A stretch of 64,000 nt of DNA from Kitasatospora azatica KCTC 9699 (lineage in GTDB: Bacteria; Actinomycetota; Actinomycetes; Streptomycetales; Streptomycetaceae): positions 1,984,001 to 2,048,000 of the forward strand of contig NZ_JQMO01000003.1 in the NCBI RefSeq assembly GCF_000744785.1. Direction: 5' to 3'. Below, one piece after another: positions 31,238 to 40,923 of this stretch (the first letter of the stretch is position 1; each line of letters begins with the position of its first letter). The notes beneath the pieces were generated by a model. The model had not been told where the DNA came from, ran no database searches, and saw only the letters and a list, made by a program, of their open reading frames with translations. A program made the translations under genes and the position numbers.

Positions 31238-31266
31238 TTGCACTCGCCACCCCAGAGTGCTAATCA
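31238..31266 (+). promoter_or_regulatory. Probable groEL2 promoter
   Basis: TTGCAC (31238-31243) and TAATCA (31261-31266) are separated by 17 bases. Transcription would begin near 31273, within the CIRCE array, so bound HrcA would block RNA polymerase. Confidence 0.6.
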
Positions 31267-31299
31267 TTGGCGTTAGCACTCGCAGTGTGAGAGTGACAA
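31255..31299. promoter_or_regulatory. CIRCE operator with three regularly spaced half-sites
   Basis: TTAGCACTC (31273-31281) and GAGTGACAA (31291-31299) with a 9-base gap form a CIRCE element matching 16 of 18 bases. A further GAGTGCTAA (31255-31263) lies upstream with the same 9-base spacing, so the half-sites repeat every 18 bases in alternating direction. CIRCE is the binding site of the heat-shock repressor HrcA. Confidence 0.85.
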
Positions 31300-31418
31300 A
31301 CGGACCGGCCGGTGAGGCCCCCGGGAGCGGTAGGGGACAGGACCCCCGCATACCAGGGCCGTCCGTCGCGGGCACCTCTGGTCCGAGCAGTCGACCGTGT
31401 CCTGGAGGACCACTTCCG

Positions 31419-33041
<1,623 letters not shown>

Positions 33042-33069
33042 TCCTTCCTCAAGGATCGGGTGTTCTGAC

Positions 33070-33097
33070 AGGGCGGTCTCCTTCGGGAGGCCGCCCT
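33070..33097 (+). terminator. groEL2 terminator
   Basis: A 12-pair stem (33070-33081 with 33086-33097, one G-U) closes a TTCG tetraloop and is followed by TT. A smaller perfect GATCCTT/AAGGATC hairpin at 33040-33057 precedes it, overlapping the stop codon. Confidence 0.85.
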
Positions 33098-33169
33098 TTC
33101 GCATGCGGGACCGCCTTGCACGCCGGACCGCCTTTCCCGTGCGGGGCCGCCTTTCGCGTGCGGGACAAT
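33097..33169. repeat. Four degenerate copies of a roughly 18-bp repeat
   Basis: Copies starting near 33097, 33116, 33133 and 33152 follow the pattern TTTCGCGTGCGGGACCGCC with one to five changes. They fill the space between the groEL2 terminator and the leaderless start of the next gene; the last copy supplies that gene's GACAAT -10 box. Confidence 0.6.
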
Positions 33170-33175
33170 GGACGG

Positions 33176-33529
33176 ATGGCCGACATCGAAACCGCCCTGC
33201 ACGGCGCCCGGGCGCTGATCCTCGCCGACCTCGCCGCCCGGGACGTGGCGGATGCCGCCGTGGTCTCGCTGGTCGAGGACGCCGTGACGCACCGGCGCTG
33301 GTGGCTGGAGCAGTGGCCGGACGGGGCGGAGTACGTGCTGGGGCTGGTGGCGCAGGACGTCCAGGACGCGCTGCTGGAGGGGTACGGGCGGTGGCCGCTC
33401 TGCGAGGCCTGCGCGGCGGCGGACGGCGATCTGCACGCGTTGAGCGTGGAGCCGGAGCTCGGGCCCGACCCGCACTGGGTGTGCGGCAAGGAGGGCGTCC
33501 CGGTGGCGCCCGTCGGATCGCTCTCGTGA
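33176..33529 (+). CDS. Small conserved hypothetical protein
   Basis: 117 residues: an all-helical N-terminal half (DIETALHGARALILADLAARDVADAAVVSLVEDAVTHRRWWLEQW) and a C-terminal half with CEACAAADGDLHALSVEPELGPDPHWVCG. The CxxC and later Cys could bind a metal. No family name recognised. A GACAAT -10 box six bases upstream implies leaderless transcription. Its stop overlaps the start of the DUF4031 gene, so the two are coupled and probably work together. Confidence 0.72.
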   Translation: MADIETALHGARALILADLAARDVADAAVVSLVEDAVTHRRWWLEQWPDGAEYVLGLVAQDVQDALLEGYGRWPLCEACAAADGDLHALSVEPELGPDPHWVCGKEGVPVAPVGSLS

Positions 33530-33807
33530 TCCTGATCGACCCCCCGGTCTGGCCCGGGCACGGGCGGCTCTGGTCGCACCTGGTGAGCGACGAGTCGTAC
33601 CAGGAGCTGCACGCCTTCGCCGAACGGCTGGGCGTGCCGCCGCGTGGCTTCGAGCGGGACCACTACGACCTGCCGGAGAGCCGCTACCGGGACGCGCTGG
33701 CGGCCGGCGCCGTGCCGGTCGGCAGCAAGGAGCTGGTGGCGAGGCTGACGGCGGCCGGCCTGCGCCGGCGGAAGGCCCGGACCGTCGCTACGACTCCAGC
33801 GAGCTGA
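33526..33807 (+). CDS. DUF4031 protein
   Basis: 93 residues: ILIDPPVWPGHGRLWSHLVSDESYQELHAFAERLGVPPRGFERDHYDLPESRYRDALAAGAVPVGSKELVARLTAAGLRR. This matches DUF4031, a small family of unknown function with conserved D-P, W-x-H-L-x-S-D, H-Y-D and R residues that look catalytic. GTG 33526 overlaps the previous stop by four bases. The final 20 bases overlap the 3' end of the opposite-strand HD-domain gene. Confidence 0.85.
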   Translation: MILIDPPVWPGHGRLWSHLVSDESYQELHAFAERLGVPPRGFERDHYDLPESRYRDALAAGAVPVGSKELVARLTAAGLRRRKARTVATTPAS

Positions 33808-34438
33808 GCTCGGCGGCCAGGTTGGCCCGGGCCCGCTCGGTGTAGCGCTCGACGGCGGTGGGGGTGCGGTAGAGGCCGGGCAGCGCGAGGAGTTGGCGCA
33901 GGATCGCCGCGCGGCCGGTGCGGAACGCCTGCTCGGGCACGAAGGAGTACTCCGCGCGGACGGCGGCCGCGTACGCCGCGTACTGCTCGGCGGCCCCGCC
34001 GAGGACCGCGAGATCGGCGTCGCAGAGCACCTCGCCGTCCCGGTCGCCGGGCTCCGGGTGGTGGCTGACGGTCAGCCGGACCAGCCGCGCCACCTCCTCG
34101 ATCCGCGGCTCGGCCACGCCCGCCTCGCGCAGCGCGCGGATCGCCAGCTGGGCGCTGCGCTCCTCGTTCTCGCTGCGGTCCGGCTTGTAGACGGCGTCAT
34201 GGAACCAGGCGGCCAGCCGGACGGTGTCCGGGTCGGCGGCGTGCTCGGCGAGCAGGTCGATCTGGTCCAGCATCGCCAGCAGGTGGTCGGTGGTGTGGTA
34301 CCGGCGCTGCGGCTCGGCCCAGCGCCGGAGCAGCTCGCGGCCGTACGGCACCGGGTCGGCGGTGGTGCCGCAGCGCTGCAGCAGCGCGGTCCAGCGGTCC
34401 AGCAGGGCATCGGTCGCGGGGTGGGCCTCGGTTGCCAT
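33788..34438 (-). CDS. HD-domain metal-dependent phosphohydrolase-like protein
   Basis: 216 residues. The HD-type metal ligands appear as RRYHTTDHLLAML, AAWFHDAVY (HD pair), ENEERSAQLAIRAL and LVRLTVSHHPEPGDRDGEVLCDADLAVLG. This is the predicted metal-dependent HD family whose substrate is not known. ATG 34438 has a CAGAAT -10 box seven bases upstream on the minus strand, so it is probably leaderless. It is divergent from the padR gene, with 75 bases between the starts. Confidence 0.85.
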   Translation of the reverse strand: MATEAHPATDALLDRWTALLQRCGTTADPVPYGRELLRRWAEPQRRYHTTDHLLAMLDQIDLLAEHAADPDTVRLAAWFHDAVYKPDRSENEERSAQLAIRALREAGVAEPRIEEVARLVRLTVSHHPEPGDRDGEVLCDADLAVLGGAAEQYAAYAAAVRAEYSFVPEQAFRTGRAAILRQLLALPGLYRTPTAVERYTERARANLAAELSSLES

Positions 34439-34477
34439 GACCGTCATTCTGCTCCTGAAACCCAGTCAGTCGATCAC

Positions 34478-34506
34478 TGGACCTATATGCCGATGAACGG
34501 TATATG
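34478..34506 (+). promoter_or_regulatory. padR promoter with embedded operator dyad
   Basis: TGGACC (34478-34483) and TATATG (34501-34506) are 17 bases apart. TATATGCCG (34484-34492) and CGGTATATG (34498-34506) form an imperfect dyad filling the spacer and -10 box, the expected place for PadR autorepression. The ATG follows seven bases after the -10 box. Confidence 0.65.
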
Positions 34507-34513
34507 TAGATGC

Positions 34514-34873
34514 ATGACAGGACGGGCCATACAGGAGCCGACGCTGCTCCTGCTCACCGCGCTGGCCGATGCCCCCAGGCACGGCTATGCGCTGATTCAG
34601 GAGATCGACGCGATCTCCGCGGGCCGGGTGAAGATGCGCACCGGTACGCTGTACGCCGCACTGGACCGGCTGCTCGACCAGGGGCTGATCCGGGTCGAGC
34701 GGGACGAGGTGGTGGACGGCCGGGCCCGGCGCACCTATGCGCTGACCGACCCGGGCCGCACGGTGCTCGCCGAGGAGGTCGAGCGGCTGCGCGCCGTGGC
34801 CGCCGAGGCGCACCGCCGGCTCACCGTTGTCCGGCCGGCCGGCCGGTCGATCGCCAGGGGGGCGTTGGCATGA
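34514..34873 (+). CDS. PadR-family transcriptional regulator
   Basis: 119 residues with the PadR winged helix: IQEPTLLLLTALADAPRHGYALIQEIDAISAGRVKMRTGTLYAALDRLLDQGLIRVERDEVVDGRARRTYALTDPGRTVLAEEVERLRAV. PadR proteins usually repress an adjacent membrane or transporter gene. The stop overlaps the start of the following membrane-protein gene (ATGA), a pairing typical of PadR with DUF1700-like or permease-prefix membrane proteins. Autoregulation is likely through the dyad in its promoter. Confidence 0.92.
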   Translation: MTGRAIQEPTLLLLTALADAPRHGYALIQEIDAISAGRVKMRTGTLYAALDRLLDQGLIRVERDEVVDGRARRTYALTDPGRTVLAEEVERLRAVAAEAHRRLTVVRPAGRSIARGALA

Positions 34874-35778
34874 CGGATGATCGGACGCTGCGGCTGGTGC
34901 TGCGGCTCTTCTCGAAGCGGTACCGGGCCGAGCGCGGTCCGGAGATCGCGGCGGTCTACGCCGACGCCACCGCCGGGGCGGGCCGGTTCGTCCGGCTGCG
35001 CGAGCTGTACGGGGTCGCCGCGCACGGGGCGCGGCAGCGGCTGCGGCTGACGGCGAGCCAGCCGCTCGGGCAACTGCTCGGGGCGGCCGCGCCGCTGGTG
35101 GCGGGGATGGGGGCCGGGGTCGCGCTGGTCTGGGGGCTGCTCTTCCTGGACCTCGGCCGGGTCGGGCTGAGCGGCCTGCTCTGGCTCGCGCCGTACGGGC
35201 TGGCGCTGCCGGCCCTGCCGGCGGTGCTGCTGGGCCGCGCCACCGTGGCCCGGCTGTGCGCGGTGCTGGCCGGGATCGGGACGCTGGCCTCGATCGGTGC
35301 GCTGGTGGCCCAGGGCCCGGGGGTGATCGTGGTCCGGGACGCCGCTTCGCTGCTGCAGGCGGTGGCCGAGTACGGCGCGCCGCTGGTCTGGGCGGTGCTG
35401 CTGCTGGCCGCTCCGCGCGAGCTGGTGCGGCGCCCGGAGCGCTACTGGCCGATCCTGCTGGCCGTCGGGGCGGGTCCGCTGGTGATCGCCGGCCTGGTCG
35501 CGGTGCTGTTCGGTCACCAGGTGCCCTTCCACCTGCTCGGGCTGCTGGTCGTGCTGTTCGCGAACGCCCTGCTGGTCCTGACGGTGCGGTTGGGCGGGCT
35601 GTCGCCGGCCGCGCTGGCGGTGGGCTGGCTGCCGCTGCTGCTGCCGTTCACCGAGCTGACGCTGAGCGCCCGGGCCGGGGCGGCTCGGGTGGTGGGGCCG
35701 GTGCTGCTGCTGGCGCTGCTCGTGGGGATCGCGGGGCGCCTGTTCGGGCGCTCCCGTGCGGTGGCCGTAGGCCGCTGA
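34870..35778 (+). CDS. Multi-pass membrane protein coupled to PadR
   Basis: 302 residues. A short charged N-terminal segment (RTLRLVLRLFSKRYRAERGPEIAAVYADATAGAGRFVRLRELYGVAAHGARQRL) resembles the helical prefix found on PadR-linked membrane proteins. About eight hydrophobic helices follow from residue 70 onward. No transport motif or catalytic residue stands out. ATG 34870 overlaps the padR stop, so the pair forms one translational unit, and expression should follow PadR. Confidence 0.75.
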   Translation: MTDDRTLRLVLRLFSKRYRAERGPEIAAVYADATAGAGRFVRLRELYGVAAHGARQRLRLTASQPLGQLLGAAAPLVAGMGAGVALVWGLLFLDLGRVGLSGLLWLAPYGLALPALPAVLLGRATVARLCAVLAGIGTLASIGALVAQGPGVIVVRDAASLLQAVAEYGAPLVWAVLLLAAPRELVRRPERYWPILLAVGAGPLVIAGLVAVLFGHQVPFHLLGLLVVLFANALLVLTVRLGGLSPAALAVGWLPLLLPFTELTLSARAGAARVVGPVLLLALLVGIAGRLFGRSRAVAVGR

Positions 35779-35788
35779 CCTCGCGACA

Positions 35789-35831
35789 GGCGGGCCCGCT
35801 CACCCCCCCGGGGTGGGCGGGCCCGCCTTTT
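35789..35831 (+). terminator. Intrinsic terminator after the PadR operon
   Basis: GGCGGGCCCGC (35789-35799) pairs perfectly with GCGGGCCCGCC (35817-35827), with an inner CACCCC/GGGGTG stem. It is followed by TTTT (35828-35831), one of the few T-tracts after a hairpin in this window. Confidence 0.92.
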
Positions 35832-35880
35832 GCCTGCGGGGGGCTCGCGGTGAGCCGGGGTGGTGTGGCAGGGTAGCCAC

Positions 35881-36567
35881 ATGTCTAGACCAATCTTCGA
35901 AGTCATCGCGCTGACCGCGCAGGATGCCAGAGCCGCGCAGTCCGGTGGTGCCGACCGCCTCGAACTGGTCACGGACATGGGCGCCGACGGACTGACCCCC
36001 GCCCTCGCCGAGTTCGCCGCTATCCGGGCCGCGGTGGAGCTCCCGCTGCGGGTGATGCTGCGGATCCGCGACGGCTTCACCCCCGGCGACCTGGACCAGC
36101 TGTGCACCCGGGCGCAGGCCCTGCGGGCCGAGGGCGCCGAGGAGTTCGTCCTCGGCTTCCTGGCTGCCGACGGTGCGGTGGACCTGCCGGCCGTGCGGGT
36201 GGTGGCCGAGGCGGTGGCCGGGTGCCGCTGGACCTTCCACCGGGCGGTCGACCACAGCGCGGACCGCGCGGCGCTGCGCGCGGCGGTGGGCGAACTGCCG
36301 GGTCTGGACACCTTCCTCACCGCGGGCGCGGCCACGGGGGTGGACGCGGGGCGCGCGGTGCTCGCCGGTGAGCTGGCGAAGGCCGGGGAGCCGGGGTACC
36401 GCCAGCAGATCCTGATCGGCGGCGGCCTGCACGAGGAGCACCTGCCGGAGCTGCGGGCCGAGGGCTTCGACGCCTTCCACGTGGGCGGCGCGGTCCGGGC
36501 CGCGGGCTGGACCACTCCGGTGGACGCCGCGAAGGTGGCCCACTGGCGGGCGCTGATCGGGGAGTGA
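35881..36567 (+). CDS. cutC: CutC family protein
   Basis: 228-residue TIM-barrel protein: FEVIALTAQDARAAQSGGADRLELVTDMGADGLTPALAEFAAIR, VMLRIRDGFTPGDLD, FVLGFLAADGAVDLPAVRVVAEAVAGCRWTFHRAVDHSADRAAL, FLTAGAATGVDAG, ILIGGGLHEEHLPEL and FHVGGAVR. The family was named for copper homeostasis in E. coli, but its enzymatic activity is unresolved. No copper genes are nearby. ATG 35881 stands alone with its own promoter after a strong terminator. Two copies of CCCGATCGACCAGGGC follow the stop, between it and the convergent helicase gene. Confidence 0.92.
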   Translation: MSRPIFEVIALTAQDARAAQSGGADRLELVTDMGADGLTPALAEFAAIRAAVELPLRVMLRIRDGFTPGDLDQLCTRAQALRAEGAEEFVLGFLAADGAVDLPAVRVVAEAVAGCRWTFHRAVDHSADRAALRAAVGELPGLDTFLTAGAATGVDAGRAVLAGELAKAGEPGYRQQILIGGGLHEEHLPELRAEGFDAFHVGGAVRAAGWTTPVDAAKVAHWRALIGE

Positions 36568-36589
36568 TGATCGGGGAGCGATGAGCGGG

Positions 36590-36624
36590 GGCCCGATCGA
36601 CCAGGGCACCCGATCGACCAGGGC
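36590..36624. repeat. Two tandem copies of a 17-bp sequence
   Basis: CCCGATCGACCAGGGC occurs twice in direct succession with one base between, in the 68-base gap between the stops of cutC and the convergent helicase gene. Confidence 0.7.
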
Positions 36625-36635
36625 CCTGCGAACGG

Positions 36636-38714
36636 CTATCCCAACTGCACGGGCAGCGGCTGCTCGTGGAGCACGGTGAGGCCGGAGACGGCACGGGTGA
36701 GCGCCACATAGAGCCGGCGCAGGCCGGTCCGCTCGTCCGGCTCGCCCGCGACCACGGCGGCGGGCTCGTCCAGCACCACGTAGTCGTACTCCAGGCCCTT
36801 GGCCAGCGAGGCCGGGACCAGCGTGAGCCGGGCCTCCGCGGTGGTCTCGGTGCCGGGGGTGAGGAAGGCCAGCCCCGCCTCGGCGAGCGCGGCCTCGAAG
36901 AGCGGGATCCGGGCGTCGGCGGCGATCAGGCCGGTCGACCCCTCCTGCTGCAGCGCCGTCCGGCAGGCCTCGACCACCGATTCGACCAGCCCGTCAGGCG
37001 TGTGACGGATCGTCAGAGTGTCCTGCCCGGTACGGATCGAGGTGGCCGGCGCCAGCCCCGGTGCGATCGCGGGCAGCAGGCGCGAGGCGTAGGCGATCAC
37101 CTCCTCGGGCACCCGGAACCCCGTGGTCAGCTCCTCGACGTGGGCGCCCTGCTTGCCCAGGTGGCGCAGCGCCTCCGGCCAACTCGCCGTCGCCCAGGGC
37201 GTGGTGCCCTGGGCCAGGTCGCCGAGCACGGTGGCCGAGCCGGTGGTGCAGCGCCGGCCCACCGCGCGGTACTGCATGGGCGACAGGTCCTGCGCCTCGT
37301 CCAGCACCACATGGCCGAGCGAGGGGGTGCGCTGCACCAGATCGGTCGCCTCGTCGACCAGGACGGCGTCGGCCGCCGTCCACGGCGCGGTCTTCACCGA
37401 ACGCCCCGGCTTGGCCCAGAGGATCTCGGCCTGCTCCTCGGCGGTCAGGATCCCCTCCGCGCTGGCCGCCAGGAACTCGGCGTCGCTGAGTAGCCGGAGC
37501 ACCAGCTTGGCCGGGTCGACCGGCGGCCAGCAGGCCTTGACCATGGCCTTGACCTCGCGCGAGCGGGCCACCGCGTCCTGCACCCGGTCGTCCGGGGCCT
37601 CGCCGCCCTGCTCCATCTTCAGCAGCACGGCATGCGAGATCCGCTGCGGCAGGGCTTCCATGGCCGCCCCGTAGCGGATCTCCCGGCTCGCCAACTCCTC
37701 GATGATCTCGACCAGTTCGTAGACCGGCACGCGCCAGCGCCGGGAGCCGCGGACCACCACGCAGGGCTCGGTGGGCAGCGTGATGCCGGCTCGTACGGCC
37801 CGGCGCAGCACCTCGGCCAGCCGCGCGTCGCCCTTGATCCTGGCAGCCGGCGCGGAGTCGGTGCCGCGCACCTCGACATGCGCCACCAGCTCCTGCACGG
37901 TGGCCTGGGCGACATCCAACTCGCCCAGGGCCGGTAGGACTTGCTCGATGTAGGAGAGGAAGGAGCTGTTCGGCCCGATCACCAGGGTGCCGGACTTGGC
38001 GAGCCGGTCGCGGTGCGCGTACAGCAGGTACGCCACCCGGTGCAGGCCGACCGCCGTCTTCCCGGTGCCGGGCGCGCCCTGCACGCAGACGGTGCCGCCG
38101 ACGTCGGCGCGGACGATCTCGTCCTGCTCGGGCTGGATGGTGGCCACGATGTCGCGCATCGGGCCGACGCGCGGCTTCTCGATCTCGGCCGCGAGCAGCG
38201 CGGAGGCGGTCTCCAGCTCGGCCGGGTCGCTCAGGTTCTCGTCCTCATAGGCCGTCAACTCGCCACCGGTGTAGCCGAACCGGCGCCGCTTGCCGATGTC
38301 CATCGGGTCCTTGCGGCTGGCCCGGTAGAAGGACTGCGAGACCGGCGCCCGCCAGTCGATCACCATCGGGTCGCCGTCGGCGTCGTGCACATGGCGCCGG
38401 CCGATGTAGAAGCGCTCTCCGCCGGCGCCCTCGGAGGCGTCGGTCGAGATGGCGTGCAGGAAGTCCAGCCGGCCGAAGAAGAGCGGGGTGTGCAGCAGGT
38501 CGGCCAGTGCGGCGATCCGTCGCTGGATCTGGTTGTGCAGGACCTGCTGGGTGACCCAGGAGCCGGCGACGTCGGAGATGTCCAGGGACTCGGCGTCCTG
38601 GCGCATCGCGCGCAGGGCGGCCCTGGAGGCGGCGAGATGGTCGCGCTCGCGCTGCAGCGGGTCGTCCGAGGCGCCTGGGGTGGGAGTGGCGGCATGGGTG
38701 GCGGGGGAATGCAC
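36636..38714 (-). CDS. HelD-like UvrD-family helicase (RNA polymerase recycling type)
   Basis: 692 residues of superfamily 1. An N-terminal helical arm (DPLQRERDHLAASRAALRAMRQDAESLDISDVAGSWVTQQVLHNQIQRRI) precedes the GGERFYIGRRHVHDADGDPMVIDWRAPVSQSFYRAS segment typical of HelD. Walker A is GAPGTGKTAVGLHR (about 213), Walker B is VVLDEAQDLSP, and a final motif VI is LRRLYVALTRAVSGLTVLHEQPLP. HelD proteins pull stalled or inactive RNA polymerase off DNA and can confer rifampicin tolerance. GTG 38714 follows GAAGG by six bases; a longer form from GTG 38768 is possible. The leader holds a CCTGACCG/CGGTCAGG hairpin at 38777-38801. Confidence 0.88.
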   Translation of the reverse strand: MHSPATHAATPTPGASDDPLQRERDHLAASRAALRAMRQDAESLDISDVAGSWVTQQVLHNQIQRRIAALADLLHTPLFFGRLDFLHAISTDASEGAGGERFYIGRRHVHDADGDPMVIDWRAPVSQSFYRASRKDPMDIGKRRRFGYTGGELTAYEDENLSDPAELETASALLAAEIEKPRVGPMRDIVATIQPEQDEIVRADVGGTVCVQGAPGTGKTAVGLHRVAYLLYAHRDRLAKSGTLVIGPNSSFLSYIEQVLPALGELDVAQATVQELVAHVEVRGTDSAPAARIKGDARLAEVLRRAVRAGITLPTEPCVVVRGSRRWRVPVYELVEIIEELASREIRYGAAMEALPQRISHAVLLKMEQGGEAPDDRVQDAVARSREVKAMVKACWPPVDPAKLVLRLLSDAEFLAASAEGILTAEEQAEILWAKPGRSVKTAPWTAADAVLVDEATDLVQRTPSLGHVVLDEAQDLSPMQYRAVGRRCTTGSATVLGDLAQGTTPWATASWPEALRHLGKQGAHVEELTTGFRVPEEVIAYASRLLPAIAPGLAPATSIRTGQDTLTIRHTPDGLVESVVEACRTALQQEGSTGLIAADARIPLFEAALAEAGLAFLTPGTETTAEARLTLVPASLAKGLEYDYVVLDEPAAVVAGEPDERTGLRRLYVALTRAVSGLTVLHEQPLPVQLG

Positions 38715-38997
38715 AGCGAACCTTCCCGGCCGCGCCGTCCGGGGCGCGGCGGACTCGTCGTAGCTCACAGTGGGAACCTGACCGGTTGCCGAGCGGTCAG
38801 GGCCTCCCACGACTGCCACGAGGGGCGGCGGAGGTCGCTGTGGGAGGGGGCAGACCGGACAGCTTAGACCTGTCGTTCGTCCGCGCGCCAACGGATATTC
38901 GCCGGATAAAGGCCTCAGGGTCCCGTACTCCTCGGGGACGACTTCGGTCCCGAGCTTTCGGACCTTCGGACTGATGCCGTTCCGACCGTGCGAAAAC

Positions 38998-39003
38998 TAC
39001 GGT
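38998..39003 (+). promoter_or_regulatory. -10 box of a leaderless small gene
   Basis: TACGGT lies seven bases upstream of ATG 39011 without a ribosome-binding site. Confidence 0.5.
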
Positions 39004-39010
39004 GGAACAC

Positions 39011-39226
39011 ATGAGCACCGTACACATGACGGCGCCCCCGGCAGCGGCCAAGACCCCCCGGGCGCGCACCACCACCGAGTCCCTGACCCCTACTCCCGCC
39101 GGCGCCACCCTCGCCGACCACCCCCGCCGGCGCAAGCCGCTGGCCACCGCCGTGCGCAACCTCGGCATCGCCCTCGACACCGCCGCGCGGGTGGTCTTCC
39201 TCGGGCGCGACGGCGTCAAGTACTGA
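39011..39226 (+). CDS. Small basic hypothetical protein
   Basis: 71 residues: MSTVHMTAPPAAAKTPRARTTTESLTPTPAGATLADHPRRRKPLATAVRNLGIALDTAARVVFLGRDGVKY. It has a Thr/Pro-rich disordered start, then a basic amphipathic helix and a weakly hydrophobic end that might touch membrane. No family recognised. The leaderless -10 box and start are well placed, and the coding bias fits a real gene. It converges on the XPB helicase gene. Confidence 0.6.
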   Translation: MSTVHMTAPPAAAKTPRARTTTESLTPTPAGATLADHPRRRKPLATAVRNLGIALDTAARVVFLGRDGVKY

Positions 39227-39237
39227 CAGCGACCTGC

Positions 39238-39297
39238 TGCTTACAGCACGTCTGCTTACCGTACGTCTGGTTACAGCACGTCTGCTTACAGCACGTC
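39238..39297. repeat. Four tandem 15-bp repeats at the end of the XPB gene
   Basis: Units of TGCTTACAGCACGTC at 39238-39252, 39253-39267 (two changes), 39268-39282 (one change) and 39283-39297. The last copy is inside the helicase gene and contains its final codons and TAA stop on the minus strand, so the other three are duplicates of the gene's own tail lying downstream of the stop. Confidence 0.92.
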
Positions 39298-40923
39298 GTC
39301 CGCGTCGATGATCCGGTACGCGTACCCCTGCTCGGCCAGGAACCGCTGCCGGTGGGCGGCGAAGTCCTGGTCCACGGTGTCCCGGGCCACCACCGAGTAG
39401 AAGTGGGCCGAGTGTCCGTCGGCCTTGGGCCGCAGCACCCGTCCGAGCCGCTGGGCCTCCTCCTGGCGGGAGCCGAAGGTCCCGGAGACCTGGATGGCGA
39501 CCGTCGCCTCCGGCAGGTCGATCGAGAAGTTCGCCACCTTGGAGACCACCAGCACGCTGATCTCCTTGGAACGGAAGGCCTCGAAGAGCTTCTCGCGCTG
39601 GGCGTTGCTGGTCTCGCCCTTGATCACCGGGGCGTTCAGCACCTCGCCCAGCTCGTCCAGCTGGTCGATGTACTGCCCGATGATCAGCGTCTGGTCCTTC
39701 TCGTGCTTCTTGACCAGCGCCTCCACCACCCGCCGCTTGGTCGCGGTGGTGGAGCAGTACCGGTAGCGCTCCTCCGGCTCGGCGGTGGCGTACGTCAGCC
39801 GCTCGGAGTCGGTGAGCGTGACCCGGACCTCGCAGCAGTCGGCCGGCGCGATGTAGCCCTGCGCCTCGATCTCCTTCCACGGCGCGTCGAACCGCTTGGG
39901 CCCGATCAGGCTGAAGACGTCCCCTTCCCTGCCGTCCTCACGGACCAGGGTCGCGGTCAGCCCGAGCCTGCGGCGGGCCTGCAGGTCGGCGGTGAACTTG
40001 AAGACCGGTGCGGGCAGCAGGTGCACCTCGTCGTAGACCACCAGGCCCCAGTTGCGGGCGTCGAACAGCTCCAGGTGGGCGTAGGTGCCCTTCCGCTTGG
40101 TCGTCATCACCTGGTAGGTGGCGATGGTGACCGGGCGGATCTCCTTCTTCGTCCCGCTGTACTCGCCGATCTCGTCCTCGGTGAGGGAGGTCCGCTTGAC
40201 CAGCTCGTGCTTCCACTGCCGGGCCGAGACGGTGTTGGTGACCAGGATCAGCGTGGTCGACTTGGCCTCGGCCATCGCCGCCGCGCCCACCAGCGTCTTG
40301 CCCGCGCCACAGGGCAGCACGACCACGCCGCTGCCGCCGTGCCAGAACCCCTCCACCGCCTGCTGCTGGTACGGGCGCAGCTGCCACCCGTTCTGCTCCA
40401 GCTGAATCGGGTGCGCCTCACCGTCCACGTACCCCGCGTGGTCCTCGGCCGGCCAGCCGAGCTTGAGCAGCACCTGCTTGACCTGCCCGCGCTCCGACGG
40501 GTGCACGACCACCGTGTCCGGATCCACCCGGGCACCGACCAGCGGAGCGATCTTCTTGGACTTCAGCACCTCCTCGAGCACCGGCCGGTCGGTGGTGGTC
40601 ATCACCAGACCGTGCACCGGGTGCTTGAGCAGCTGCAGACGGCCGTAGCGGGCCATCGTGTCGGCGACATCCACCAGCAGCGCGTGCGGCACCGGGTACC
40701 GCGAGTACTTCACCAGCGCGTCGACCACCTGCTCGGCATCGTGCCCAGCGGCACGGGCGTTCCAGAGGCCGAGCGGGGTCACGCGGTAGGTGTGCACATG
40801 CTCGGGCGCGCGCTCGAGCTCGGCGAAGGGCGCGATGGCCCGCCGGCAGTCGGCGGCGCTGGGGTGGTCGATTTCGAGCAGCAGGGTCTTGTCGCTTTGG
40901 ACGATCAGTGGCCCGTCGTTCAC
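39286..40923 (-). CDS. xpb: DNA repair helicase XPB (bacterial XPB/ERCC3 type)
   Basis: 545-residue superfamily 2 helicase. It has an N-terminal XPB damage-recognition-like domain (GPLIVQSDKTLLLEIDHP onward). Walker A is LPCGAGKTLVGAAAMAEAKS at about 203-222, Walker B is VYDEVHLLPA near 296, with the RED motif VREDGREGD. The second RecA domain has TLIIGQYIDQLDELG, VLVVSKVANFSIDLPEATVAIQVSGTFGSRQEEAQRLGRVLRPK. It unwinds DNA 3' to 5'. GTG 40923 follows GGAGGA. In mycobacteria it is next to the helicase-associated gene that here lies 3.5 kb away at 44486. Confidence 0.95.
   Translation of the reverse strand: MNDGPLIVQSDKTLLLEIDHPSAADCRRAIAPFAELERAPEHVHTYRVTPLGLWNARAAGHDAEQVVDALVKYSRYPVPHALLVDVADTMARYGRLQLLKHPVHGLVMTTTDRPVLEEVLKSKKIAPLVGARVDPDTVVVHPSERGQVKQVLLKLGWPAEDHAGYVDGEAHPIQLEQNGWQLRPYQQQAVEGFWHGGSGVVVLPCGAGKTLVGAAAMAEAKSTTLILVTNTVSARQWKHELVKRTSLTEDEIGEYSGTKKEIRPVTIATYQVMTTKRKGTYAHLELFDARNWGLVVYDEVHLLPAPVFKFTADLQARRRLGLTATLVREDGREGDVFSLIGPKRFDAPWKEIEAQGYIAPADCCEVRVTLTDSERLTYATAEPEERYRYCSTTATKRRVVEALVKKHEKDQTLIIGQYIDQLDELGEVLNAPVIKGETSNAQREKLFEAFRSKEISVLVVSKVANFSIDLPEATVAIQVSGTFGSRQEEAQRLGRVLRPKADGHSAHFYSVVARDTVDQDFAAHRQRFLAEQGYAYRIIDADDVL

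Larger units (their letters stand above)
31112..31418. other. Control region between the cold-shock gene and groEL2
   Basis: 307 bases with no gene: a large terminator (31158-31212), the groEL2 promoter (31238-31266) and the tandem CIRCE half-sites (31255-31299). About 120 bases of leader then run to the groEL2 ribosome-binding site. Confidence 0.8.
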
